In this document: positions 55,181-62,587 of the stretch, in pieces
How the letters are laid out: every line of letters starts with the position of its first letter
How positions within the stretch are numbered: position 1 is the stretch's first letter
Source of the DNA: Streptacidiphilus jeojiense
GTDB taxonomy: Bacteria > Actinomycetota > Actinomycetes > Streptomycetales > Streptomycetaceae
Reading direction: 5' to 3'
Length of the DNA: 64,000 bases
Assembly (NCBI RefSeq): GCF_000719095.1
Contig: NZ_JOEH01000017.1
Span: forward strand, 62,001 to 126,000
The notes under the pieces: model-generated
Databases searched by the model: none
Told to the model about the DNA's origin: nothing
The model's input: only the letters and a program-made list of their open reading frames with translations
Translations under genes and position numbers: made by a program

Positions 55181-55426
55181 TATGTCGTGGCGCAGTCGTT
55201 CAAGCAGGTACGTGCACGCCGAGGCCTCATCCGGGAACGACAGCAGCCCGGAGCGGCCTCCCCGTTCCGAGTAGTAGTACACCCACCCGTCGCCGTCCAG
55301 GCCGATGCAGTACGCCTCGTCGGGCAGGCCACCGTCCAGACTGTAGGCCTGCACCGGAAAGCCCTCCGCTTCCAGGATCGCCTTCAATTCAGTCCGGTTC
55401 ATCGCCTTCAGTCCGATCCCACGCAT
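55157..55426 (-). CDS. Small immunity-like protein
   Basis: 89 residues: LKAILEAEGFPVQAYSLDGG, YCIGLDGDGWVYYYSERG, SFPDEASACTYLLERL. The pattern (short, YYSERG, late Ala-Cys helix) resembles the small immunity-type proteins of polymorphic toxin systems in actinobacteria, but no toxin gene is adjacent. ATG 55426 is chosen as GGGA lies 6 nt upstream; ATG 55402 is an alternative. Confidence 0.65.
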   Translation of the reverse strand: MRGIGLKAMNRTELKAILEAEGFPVQAYSLDGGLPDEAYCIGLDGDGWVYYYSERGGRSGLLSFPDEASACTYLLERLRHDIGGRPRPQ

Positions 55427-55457
55427 AGGTTGTCCCGCCAGACCTGACCCGGGGGCT

Positions 55458-55599
55458 CAACTGACGCTGCCGAGGATCTTCTGCGCCCGGGTGCGCTGGG
55501 TGTCCTCCTTGCGCCGGGCCCGGTCGCGGGCGGACTGCGCGTTCACCGCAGCACGGGCCTCCGGGCTGTGTCGTACTCGGCGTCAGAGTCCGGCGTCAT
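55458..55599 (-). pseudogene. Frameshifted small basic protein gene
   Basis: From ATG 55599 the frame reads TPDSDAEYDTARR and hits TGA after 18 codons. One base off, the sequence continues EARAAVNAQSARDRARRKED and QRTRAQKILGSVS to a stop at 55458 with strong codon bias. The span of 142 nt is not a multiple of three. A single-base indel near 55562-55570 explains it. Confidence 0.6.
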
Positions 55600-55636
55600 G
55601 CCGCGAGAGTAGCCGCTTGTGGCCACAGGCGACCGG

Positions 55637-55933
55637 TCAGCGGCCAGCCGAACGGCGGCGCTCCCACCGACGACCGCACGTGGAGAAGGCCGCTACCGAA
55701 AAGGCGAGGATCCCGAATTTGTAGGGACTGTCCGTCAGCACGTCCGTCCAACTCCAGCCGAGTACGAACACGGTGACGACGGACACCGCCGGCATAACCG
55801 CGACGTACAGCAGCCACAGAATCAGCAGCTCTTGCCACCAGCGACGCCTCACCAGCCAGTTCTTCACGCCGGAGATCATCCTCCACCGGCCGTGGCACCA
55901 CCACCCCCGGATCAGAAGGGAACGGCCATGCAT
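55637..55933 (-). CDS. Small two-TM membrane protein
   Basis: 98 residues from ATG 55933, with GGGGCGA nearby upstream; ATG 55880 is an alternative. Two hydrophobic segments (LLILWLLYVAVMPAVSVVTVF and FGILAFSVAAFS) flank a short loop, with Arg/Trp-rich ends. Not recognised. The other strand carries a good ribosome site and ATG at 55929, so the start here is uncertain. Confidence 0.5.
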   Translation of the reverse strand: MHGRSLLIRGWWCHGRWRMISGVKNWLVRRRWWQELLILWLLYVAVMPAVSVVTVFVLGWSWTDVLTDSPYKFGILAFSVAAFSTCGRRWERRRSAGR

Positions 55934-56035
55934 GTTCGCCCCGCACTGCGCCCCTCCACGCTCGTCACCCTCGGCCTGCTCCTGCTCGGCTGGCACGCCC
56001 GCCACCTGCTCGTACCCGCCACCGCGGCGGCCGTG

Positions 56036-56515
56036 TCAGGTAACTTCGCCGCCGTGACCGTGGATAACCTTCCCTATCGAGGGGGCATCGCGCTCGGCGG
56101 CCTCCTTGAGGCCGATCTGGATGTCCCTGCGCCAGCGCACCCGTTCGATGACCGAGCCGGTCTCGCTGCGCCGGCCCGGCGGCACGATGGACTTCGGCCA
56201 GTTGAACCACACCACCGTGAAGTACATCGCCAGCAGCAGGAACGACCCGAAGATGAAGCCCATAGCGACACGGCCCAAGTGAGTGAGCGCGGTGAGCAGA
56301 AGGCCCAGCGTCATGCACGTCGTCCAACCAGCAAGGGGAACGATGCCGCGCTCGTGCCCCCTGACGGCCGAGGGATCCGACGAATAGCGGAAGGCAGCCA
56401 CGCGGGGGGCCCGGCTCGAACCGATCCAGTGGAGCCGCGCCGCATACACCGAGAACGCGCTCGTTGCGACCATGAAGAACAGCACGACGGTCACGAAACT
56501 GACCGTGGCGACCAT
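56036..56515 (-). CDS. Membrane protein, three TM segments
   Basis: 159 residues. Membrane segments at ~4-24 (VSFVTVVLFFMVATSAFSVYA), ~62-84 and ~88-108 (VAMGFIFGSFLLLAMYFTVVW), followed by a charged ~45-residue tail. GAGAGGGGGA lies 3 nt before the ATG. No family recognised; its neighbours are other small membrane proteins. Confidence 0.7.
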   Translation of the reverse strand: MVATVSFVTVVLFFMVATSAFSVYAARLHWIGSSRAPRVAAFRYSSDPSAVRGHERGIVPLAGWTTCMTLGLLLTALTHLGRVAMGFIFGSFLLLAMYFTVVWFNWPKSIVPPGRRSETGSVIERVRWRRDIQIGLKEAAERDAPSIGKVIHGHGGEVT

Positions 56516-56928
56516 GATTCCCCCTCTCAGACGGCGCCCCAGTATGCGGCTGGTCCGGAGGGCGGGATCAGCCGGGGTGCTGCTCCGCGCGCTGTCTGCC
56601 TGGGCAGCCAGCTGTTGCCGCTGTTGGGTGCTCAGGGAGGAGGAGGCCGACGGGGAGGGGGTGGTGGCCGCGGCGGTCGTGGAGGCCGAGGGCTAGGCAG
56701 AGGCGCCGGCGCTCGGGCTCGCACCGGCGGTGCTGTCTCCCGGTCGGACCGGCCAGCCGTGGTGGTGCCCTGTGGACTGGTCGCGATCGGAAGCAAGCCG
56801 CGGTGCCGAACCGTCGGGTCCACATCTCCTGGCGCGGGCACGTGTGTAGGTCAGCCCGTGCTGGCCCGGATCCCGGCGGACGACCGGGCGGCCATGGCCT
56901 GATCAGTTCCGCCGATAGGGGCACGAGG
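56516..56928. other. 413-bp stretch without a supported gene
   Basis: On the minus strand two short open stretches with GC-rich third positions (one with STGHHHGWPVRPGDSTAGAS ending at a TAG near 56693, one with STQQRQQLAAQADSARS just after it) suggest eroded coding sequence, but there is no start or continuous frame. Confidence 0.35.
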
Positions 56929-57168
56929 TCAGATGTCGGTCTGCTCGGAGGCCTCGTGTTCGCGTGACCGGCGGCGCTTCGGACGCGGGTGGTACTGCTC
57001 CCAGAGGTCGAAGAGCAGGAGGCCGACGACCAGAACCGCGCCGATGATGCCGACGGTACAGACAGCCGAGTTGTTGCTCTGGGTCGCCGTGTAGACGGTG
57101 CGAACGGCGATAATCCAGGCGAAGCGGGGGCCGAAGCGTCTCAACCATTCGGGGACGCGGTTGATCAT
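56929..57168 (-). CDS. Small membrane protein
   Basis: 79 residues from ATG 57168 with GAGG 5 nt upstream. Two hydrophobic segments (FAWIIAVRTVYTA and AVCTVGIIGAVLVVGLLLFDL) and a basic tail (HPRPKRRRSREHEA). The frame stays open upstream to 57414, where another ATG has GGAGAG before it, so a 161-residue version is possible. Function unknown. Confidence 0.6.
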   Translation of the reverse strand: MINRVPEWLRRFGPRFAWIIAVRTVYTATQSNNSAVCTVGIIGAVLVVGLLLFDLWEQYHPRPKRRRSREHEASEQTDI

Positions 57169-57524
57169 GGCTGCCTCGTGGCGTTCGTTCGCGCCGTTCG
57201 GTAGCGCTGGAAGCGGTGAGCCTACACGCAGGCCGGCGCGCCGTACGCGCCGGGCCGACCTTGGATTTCCGCTGGTAGGTTCACCTGCCTTCTCGGCGCG
57301 AACACCACCCTGGCGGTCCTGGCTCACTTCCGCACCCACGAGACAGCGGGCGGTGACGGTGACGGTGATCTTCTTCGAGGTTCTGGTCGAGACGCGCTGC
57401 AGGCGGGTTGCCATGGACGTCACACTCTCCGCGAGTCGCGTGTTGTTACTGTTTGCTGGGTTTTGCCTGATCAGCGTGATTGCTCTCGCTGTTCTGGCTG
57501 ATCATCAGCCCCTACAGTTCGCGT
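57169..57524. other. 356-bp gap with possible truncated N-terminus
   Basis: On the minus strand, codons from ATG 57414 (ATRLQRVSTRTSKKITVTVT) have very GC-rich third positions for ~35 codons and then lose bias, as if a gene start had been fused to intergenic DNA. On the plus strand the promoter of the gene at 57525 lies at its end. Confidence 0.4.
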
Positions 57525-57779
57525 ATGTCACTGCGCATCAGAAGGGCCCTGATCGTTCTCGCTGTCTGGGTCGGCATCAACCTCCTGTTGACCGTCCCCG
57601 ACATGGCCAAGCCGGGCTGGCACTGGGGCATCACACCCGGGTTCACGGTGTACACGCTGGTCGGCGTCGCGTACGCCGGGTACGTGTGGTGGGCGTACGG
57701 GCCGTCCGAAAAGGCTGTCGCGCTACGGGCCAAGGCCGAGGCCAAGAAGGCCGAGCGCCGTATGCAGCGGTTGGGGTGA
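57525..57779 (+). CDS. Small two-TM membrane protein
   Basis: 84 residues. Hydrophobic segments ~7-25 (ALIVLAVWVGINLLLTV) and ~38-56 (GFTVYTLVGVAYAGYVWWAY), then a charged helix (KAEAKKAERRM). ATG 57525 lies 6 nt after TACAGT with no ribosome site, the leaderless layout. Not recognised. Confidence 0.7.
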   Translation: MSLRIRRALIVLAVWVGINLLLTVPDMAKPGWHWGITPGFTVYTLVGVAYAGYVWWAYGPSEKAVALRAKAEAKKAERRMQRLG

Positions 57780-57807
57780 GTAGTTGTCCGGCACTGCAGT
57801 TCGTGGC

Positions 57808-58245
57808 ATGTCAACGCGCTTGCAGATGAGGGCCAGAGCGTCCGTCGTCATCGTGGCTGCGGTCCTCGGTGTCCTCGGGACCGTCACCAGCTGCGGCAGC
57901 GCCTCGTCCACGCCGCAGGCGATGCCGAGCACCCCCATCGCGACGAGCTCGACGGCTATTGCCATGTACCTGAGTCTGTTCCGCGGCATGACGGATGTTC
58001 CCGAGTTCTCGCCCCAGCGGATCAGTGATGCGAAGCTGATTGCGGTTGGCCGTGAGGTCTGCACGGCGCTCACAAGCCACACGCCTGCCGAGGTGCTGAC
58101 GATTCTGGAGCACGAGGGCTGGTCGCGCGGAGACGGATCGACCATCATCGGCTACGCGGCTGGTGGCAGAACGCTGTGCGCGAAGACCAAAGCGGTTCAG
58201 GACTGGGAGACGGCCGTACTGAACGCTGGTCCGTACCCGAGCTGA
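57808..58245 (+). CDS. DUF732-like lipoprotein
   Basis: 145 residues from ATG 57808 (ATG 57826 also possible). A signal with lipobox TVTSC precedes a small helical domain with paired Cys in VGREVCTALTSHTPAEVL and GGRTLCAKTKAV, the DUF732 pattern of mycobacterial and streptomycete exported proteins. Anchored outside the membrane; role unknown. Confidence 0.75.
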   Translation: MSTRLQMRARASVVIVAAVLGVLGTVTSCGSASSTPQAMPSTPIATSSTAIAMYLSLFRGMTDVPEFSPQRISDAKLIAVGREVCTALTSHTPAEVLTILEHEGWSRGDGSTIIGYAAGGRTLCAKTKAVQDWETAVLNAGPYPS

Positions 58246-58452
58246 CCCACGCGCGTGCACGAAGGCATCGGATGTGTCTTGCCTTTGACCGCCGCGGTCC
58301 CGATGGCCGTACATCGGTGGGACGCCCGACAGTTCGGGAAGCGGAGCAGGACAGTAGGTGCTCGGCGGGTTCGGGCGGCTTTGGCGATCACGTTTGCCTT
58401 TCCTTGATCGCTGGGGGTGTGACTGCACAGGTTGTGCAGCTACGTTGCGGGC

Positions 58453-58692
58453 GTGAATCGGGGAGAGATCAGATCGGTCCTGCTCCGGATCCGCCGCGAG
58501 GCGGCTCTCGGGCTGGTGTTGTATCCGGTGTGGCACTTCATCGGCGGCCATTCCTGGACGGCGTCGCTGTGGATGGCCGGGGTGTACGCAGTTGCGGGCA
58601 TCTGCGTCGAGTGCTTGCTGATCCGGTTTCCGGGGATGCGGTTCGAGGCCAGGCAGGCGAAGCGTCTGGCGCGGCGCGGCCGGCACCAGTAG
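58453..58692 (+). CDS. Small membrane protein
   Basis: 79 residues from GTG 58453, which lies 6 nt after TACGTT without a ribosome site. Two hydrophobic segments (ALGLVLYPVWHFIGG and WMAGVYAVAGICVECLLI) and a basic tail (ARQAKRLARRGRHQ). Not recognised. Confidence 0.65.
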   Translation: MNRGEIRSVLLRIRREAALGLVLYPVWHFIGGHSWTASLWMAGVYAVAGICVECLLIRFPGMRFEARQAKRLARRGRHQ

Positions 58693-58838
58693 CCACAGCC
58701 ACCTCGACCTGGTCGGGAGTTCAACTCTCCCTGCCCGCCTCCCTGGCCCGCTGTGTGTGGTCGCCTGCCATGAGCATGAGGGGGTCTGTTGTCGGCTCGG
58801 GGTAGCTGCATAGTCTTGATCCCCTTGAGGAGGGGCTT

Positions 58839-59093
58839 ATGACTGATGATCAGGGGCAGGGCTACAGCGCGACCGAGGCGCTGAAGGGCAGGAGCATCAA
58901 GAGCGGTGCCAAGAAGTTCCTGGGCGGTGTGGTGATCGCGCTGGTCGTCCTGGGTGTCGCTGTCGGCTCGGTGGGCGCGGTCGTCGTCGTCGACTGGTTG
59001 GCGTTCCGCTTTGCGGTGTGGCTCGGCGTCGTGCTGATGCTCATCGAGGGGGCCGTGGGCCTGTACTGGCGCAGACACCCGAAACGATCCTGA
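58839..59093 (+). CDS. Small two-TM membrane protein
   Basis: 84 residues. Residues ~28-50 (FLGGVVIALVVLGVAVGSVGAV) and ~54-76 are hydrophobic; both ends are charged. GAGGAGGGG lies 5 nt before the ATG, a clear ribosome site. Not recognised. Confidence 0.75.
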   Translation: MTDDQGQGYSATEALKGRSIKSGAKKFLGGVVIALVVLGVAVGSVGAVVVVDWLAFRFAVWLGVVLMLIEGAVGLYWRRHPKRS

Positions 59094-59148
59094 CCTGGGG
59101 TGATCGATGTCAACACTGGTCGCCGCGTACGACGTCTTCCACCCCTCG

Positions 59149-59481
59149 CTAGGCGGAACCGGCCTCGGCGTTCCAGGCGGTGAACGCCTCCGCCCATCGG
59201 ATCGTCGCCTCGGCCAGGGCCGCCCTGACCGGGATGGTGGCGACCTTCCCGTTGCTTCCGCCCAGGATCAGTGTGATGTCTCCGTCGTGCTTCTTCCCTC
59301 TGCGTCCCTTGGGCCGGGGCAGCGGAAGGTACTGCCCGGACGCGTCCAGGATGTGGAGGCGCGCGCCGTTGATGGGGGTGCGCACCGGGCTGAAGCCGGT
59401 GGTGTGCAACTCCGACGTGTCCAGGCGCATGCGAAGGCCCACGGCGTTCGGCGGGCGCGGCGGTTTCTTGGGTGCAGCCAT
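59149..59481 (-). CDS. Hypothetical protein, paralogue-like to 54130-54486
   Basis: 110 residues. A Pro/Lys-rich start (APKKPPRPP) leads into a beta-rich domain (MRLDTSELHTTGFSP, GDITLILGGSNGKVATIPVR) and a final helix (AEATIRWAEAFTAWNAEA) that lines up with the end of the 54130 protein. Possibly a PH-like fold. Function unknown. Confidence 0.6.
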   Translation of the reverse strand: MAAPKKPPRPPNAVGLRMRLDTSELHTTGFSPVRTPINGARLHILDASGQYLPLPRPKGRRGKKHDGDITLILGGSNGKVATIPVRAALAEATIRWAEAFTAWNAEAGSA

Positions 59482-59770
59482 CCCGCCAGTGTGCGGCAAG
59501 TGCGGTGCTTTGCAGCTGAGTTCTGCCATTCCGGCTGCAGGGACCACGGTGCGCGCGGCTCAAGGCGATGCGACCCGGCACTGCCGGGCGAGTTCTCCAA
59601 GCGCCTGTCGGCGAACCTCCAGGTCACCGTTCCGCAACACATGCCCCGGGCCTGACCGGACCTGCAAGGCTGCCCGTACGCCGATGATCACAGCCCGGTT
59701 CGCCGGGGGCAGGCCACGGCGCAACACTGGATGCGACGGGTCCGCGCCCGTTCCGATCGAAGGCCACCCC

Positions 59771-60217
59771 ATGAACCGTGCCGCAGCACTCACCGCCACT
59801 GCCCTCGCCGCGGCAGCCGCCGTGCTCACGATCGTGCCGGCGCAGGCCGCCGGATCCGTGCACCTCACGAAGATCTACTACAACAGCCCCGGCAGCGACA
59901 CCCGCAGCAATGCGTCGCTGAACGCCGAGTACGTCGTGATAACCAACACGACCGGGGCCGCAGTCAACCTCAAGGGCTGGGTTCTGGTCGACGCCTCCAA
60001 CCACAAGTACACCTTCGCCAGCTTCTCCCTGGCCAAGGGCAAGTCCGTGACGATCCACACCGGACACGGCACCAACACCGCCACCAACCGCTACTGGGGC
60101 TCCGGCAACTACATCTGGAACAACGACAAGGACAAGGCCACCCTCAAGCGCGCCAGCGGTGCCGTGCAGGACACCTGCGCCTACAACAACGCCAAGGCCG
60201 CCTGGGTCAACTGCTGA
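59771..60217 (+). CDS. Secreted lamin-tail-domain (LTD) protein
   Basis: 148 residues. The signal peptide ends near AQA (residue ~27). The rest is one LTD beta-sandwich: VHLTKIYYNSPGSDTRSN, NAEYVVITNTTGAAVNLKGW, SLAKGKSVTIHTGHGT and YIWNNDKDKATLKRASG. Bacterial LTDs occur in secreted nucleases and surface proteins; here the domain stands alone. Two Cys near the end may form a disulfide. GAAGG lies before the ATG. Confidence 0.88.
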   Translation: MNRAAALTATALAAAAAVLTIVPAQAAGSVHLTKIYYNSPGSDTRSNASLNAEYVVITNTTGAAVNLKGWVLVDASNHKYTFASFSLAKGKSVTIHTGHGTNTATNRYWGSGNYIWNNDKDKATLKRASGAVQDTCAYNNAKAAWVNC

Positions 60218-60230
60218 CCCGACCCACCTG

Positions 60231-60261
60231 CGGCCCCGCACCGGCCATCCTGGCGGGGCCG
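60231..60261. terminator. Bidirectional hairpin
   Basis: 9-bp perfect arms 60231-60239 and 60253-60261 between the convergent genes ending at 60217 and 60278. Confidence 0.7.
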
Positions 60262-60277
60262 CTCTGCTCGTGGACTC

Positions 60278-60598
60278 CTACAGCCAGTTGCCCCAGCCGA
60301 AGGTGAACAGGTAGGCCCTGCGTACGGCATCCCGACCGTGGCGTCCGCGCAGCCGGAGCACCGTCAGTGTCAGGGTGAAGAGCGCCACGAAGCCCAGCGC
60401 CACCAGTGCGCCGGACCACGGCCCCGCGTAGCACCCCGTCACCACGGAGACCAGGACGACCGCCCCCGCGCCCACATGCGCCGCCGGCATGTCGGCCCGA
60501 AATACCTCACGCAGCAGGCGTCGGTTGTCCCGCAGATCTCGCAGGTAGCGCTCCCGGGCCGCCTCCGGGTCTGCCGGTCCGTCAGGCCAGTTGTCCAC
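60278..60598 (-). CDS. Small membrane protein
   Basis: 106 residues. A charged N-terminal helix (EAARERYLRDLRDNRRLLREVF) is followed by two hydrophobic segments (VGAGAVVLVSVVTGCY and ALVALGFVALFTLTLTVLRL). GTG start with GGGGGCGGA upstream. Not recognised. Confidence 0.7.
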   Translation of the reverse strand: MDNWPDGPADPEAARERYLRDLRDNRRLLREVFRADMPAAHVGAGAVVLVSVVTGCYAGPWSGALVALGFVALFTLTLTVLRLRGRHGRDAVRRAYLFTFGWGNWL

Positions 60599-60723
60599 TC
60601 CGCCCCCAACCCCATGGCCGATCTCGCCCGGCCACCGTAGTGCCTGCGACCCCTGGGGTGAGGGCCGGTTGGCGCGTCGCTAGGATCCACTGACTTCCGC
60701 ACAGCAGTCACACAAGGGGGACC

Positions 60724-61299
60724 ATGTTCAGGATCGCGCGCTCCGCTGCGATGGCCGTTGCTGTCGCAGCGGCCTTCGCGGTCACGCCCACTGCCGCCGA
60801 TGCGGCCACGGCACACGCCTACAGGCAGGCGTGCTGGGACGGCAGTCTCCAGGCTGCCGGCCACTTCGGCGTGGTGCCCGATGCCCACCGTGCCGGCCAG
60901 AAGCTGGACGTCTGGACGCCGATCAAGAACCGGGACACCATCCGGCGATGGGCCCAGTACAGCCTCACCATCGACGCCGGAGGCAAATGGCGCACCGTTC
61001 CGCCCACCGTGTGGTGGCGTGTCGACAAGGGCGGCTGGCACCAGATCCACTTCACCTGGCACCCCGGCGGGAAGAACTTCGACCCGGTCTGGACCACCGC
61101 CCAACTGGGCCTCGGGTTCTTCAACCCGGGCCAGACCCGCACTCTGGAGATCTCCACCAGCTTCGTCCGGAACGCCCACTCCGGCATGTACTCGGGTTGG
61201 GAGCAGTTCTCGACCCCCTGGTGCACCACCGCGGGAGGCCGTCTGGAGCAGGGGTCCTCCGCCGTGGCCTTCTACTACGACCCCTCCCACCCGAATTAG
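60724..61299 (+). CDS. Secreted hypothetical protein
   Basis: 191 residues. The signal peptide ends around ADA (residue ~27). The mature part is Trp- and His-rich with beta character: WTPIKNRDTIRRWAQYSLTI, PPTVWWRVDKGGWHQIHF, FNPGQTRTLEISTSF. Two Cys suggest one disulfide. It could be a carbohydrate- or wall-binding domain, but no family is recognised. GGGGGA lies just before the ATG. Confidence 0.75.
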   Translation: MFRIARSAAMAVAVAAAFAVTPTAADAATAHAYRQACWDGSLQAAGHFGVVPDAHRAGQKLDVWTPIKNRDTIRRWAQYSLTIDAGGKWRTVPPTVWWRVDKGGWHQIHFTWHPGGKNFDPVWTTAQLGLGFFNPGQTRTLEISTSFVRNAHSGMYSGWEQFSTPWCTTAGGRLEQGSSAVAFYYDPSHPN

Positions 61300-61335
61300 G
61301 TCAGATCCGGCTGAGCCCTGGTTGGAGGAACATCC

Positions 61336-61707
61336 GTGATCGGTACGTTGCAGTGCGTGGTTCTGGACTGTCCGGATGTCCTCGAACTGGCCCGGTTCTA
61401 CGAGGCGCTCCTCGGTGGGGTGGTCGATCAGCCGGATCCCAGGTGGGCGGTCAGTGACGACTTCTCGACTCTGCACACGGGGTTCGGCCTGGTGTTCGCG
61501 TTCCAGCGGGTGGAGGACTACCACGCCCCGCGGTGGCCCGATGCCGCTCGCCCGCAGCAGTTCCATCTGGATCTGGATGTTCCCGACCTCGAGCGCGCCC
61601 AGGAGCAGGTCAATGCCCTCGGGGCCACGTTGCTCCGTGCCGACCCCCGTGGTTGGAGGATCTTCGCGGACCCGGCGGGCCACCCCTTCTGCCTTCTTCG
61701 AGGCTGA
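61336..61707 (+). CDS. VOC (glyoxalase/bleomycin-resistance-like) protein
   Basis: 123 residues with the two beta-alpha-beta-beta-beta halves of the vicinal oxygen chelate fold: VLDCPDVLELARFYEALLGG at the start, QQFHLDLDVPDLERAQEQV in the middle, and FADPAGHPFCLL at the end. Probably dimeric; could act in detoxification or ring cleavage. GTG start 7 nt after GGAGGA. Confidence 0.88.
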   Translation: MIGTLQCVVLDCPDVLELARFYEALLGGVVDQPDPRWAVSDDFSTLHTGFGLVFAFQRVEDYHAPRWPDAARPQQFHLDLDVPDLERAQEQVNALGATLLRADPRGWRIFADPAGHPFCLLRG

Positions 61708-61762
61708 CGGTTGTCTCGGCGGGATGCGTGTCCCGATGCTGTGCTGAATCGTTTATTCGGGC

Positions 61763-61960
61763 ATGGACACTGCTCTGGCCGCCACTCCCCCCGTTCCCGC
61801 GCCCGCCGGGCGGCGCCGTCGTTCGCGGCGGGTCGTGGCGGATCCGGACGAGCCCGTGTACGCGGCCCTGGTCGCCGAGTGGCGCGGGCGCGGGCGGACC
61901 ATCCCCGGCGAGACGGACTGGGAGTGGCTGGACCTGGCCGCGTACGACGGCCGGCGGTAG
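61763..61960 (+). CDS. Small hypothetical protein
   Basis: 65 residues, Arg-rich in the middle (GRRRRSRRVVADPDEPVYAALVAEWRGRG) and ending DWEWLDLAAYDGRR. I know similar short proteins from streptomycete accessory regions but no function. The ATG is preceded by an AT-rich box rather than a ribosome site. Confidence 0.6.
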   Translation: MDTALAATPPVPAPAGRRRRSRRVVADPDEPVYAALVAEWRGRGRTIPGETDWEWLDLAAYDGRR

Positions 61961-62104
61961 GCGGCTGCGCCGTCGGCGGTGGTGGCCGCTCCGGTGCTGT
62001 TGCGATTGCCGCCTGTGAATTATGGAGAAGTTGTGCCCAACTGGTCTTGTCTTCAACTACCTTGATGGCCCGGCATGTGTGTGACACAGGGAGAGCTGGC
62101 GGCC

Positions 62105-62431
62105 ATGGGCACTGGATCGAGTACCGCCGTGGTGGTTCTGGACGGTGGTCCCGTCGTGGAGATCCTGTTGGAGGGCGATCTGGACCTGGCCGTGTCCCCG
62201 CTGCTGGCGCCGGTGGTGCGGCAGGTGCTGGTGGACCCGCTGGTGCGCTCGATCGAGCTCGACGTCGCGCTGGTCGCGTTCTGCGACAGCAGCGGGCTGA
62301 GTGCGCTGCTCAACGCCAGGAACCGGGCGGCGGAGAAGGGTGTGTCGCTCCGGCTCGTACGGGTGGGCGCACGGCTGGAGCGGCTGCTCGCGGCGACCGG
62401 GCTCGGACGGGTGCTCGGGGTCGCCGGGTGA
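62105..62431 (+). CDS. STAS-domain anti-sigma factor antagonist
   Basis: 108 residues from ATG 62105 with GGGAGAG upstream. One STAS domain: VEILLEGDLDLAVSPLLAPVV, then IELDVALVAFCDSSGLSALLNA, where the Ser-Ser after Asp is the expected phosphorylation site. Antagonists free sigma factors by binding a kinase/anti-sigma; no such partner lies in the window. GTG 62075 would add 10 residues. Confidence 0.9.
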   Translation: MGTGSSTAVVVLDGGPVVEILLEGDLDLAVSPLLAPVVRQVLVDPLVRSIELDVALVAFCDSSGLSALLNARNRAAEKGVSLRLVRVGARLERLLAATGLGRVLGVAG

Positions 62432-62452
62432 GCGGGCCAGCGGACGGACGGG

Positions 62453-62488
62453 GACGGACGCGGACGGGCGGACGGACGCGGACGGGCG
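62453..62488 (+). repeat. Two exact 18-bp tandem units in GGACGG-rich DNA
   Basis: 62453-62470 and 62471-62488 are identical; partial GGACG units extend both ways (about 62440-62500). Non-coding, just after the STAS gene. Confidence 0.85.
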
Positions 62489-62587
62489 GACCGGCAGGCC
62501 GGCTGACGGGCACGGCGACGGCTCCGTAGGACTTCCGTAAGCAGGCGGTTCACGTGATTCGATGATCCGTGGCGGTCTCATGGAGAG

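Noticed and set aside
55929..56050. Plus-strand ATG at 55929 with good ribosome site (HVRPALRPSTLVTLGLLL)
   Set aside because: The frame continues antisense through the better supported gene at 56036-56515 with no sensible end; possible remnant only.
58711..58745. GGGAGTTCAACTCTCCC, like a tRNA T arm
   Set aside because: No acceptor or anticodon arm around it and no match to the 3' end of tRNA-Lys at 49347; at most an eroded att or chance hairpin.
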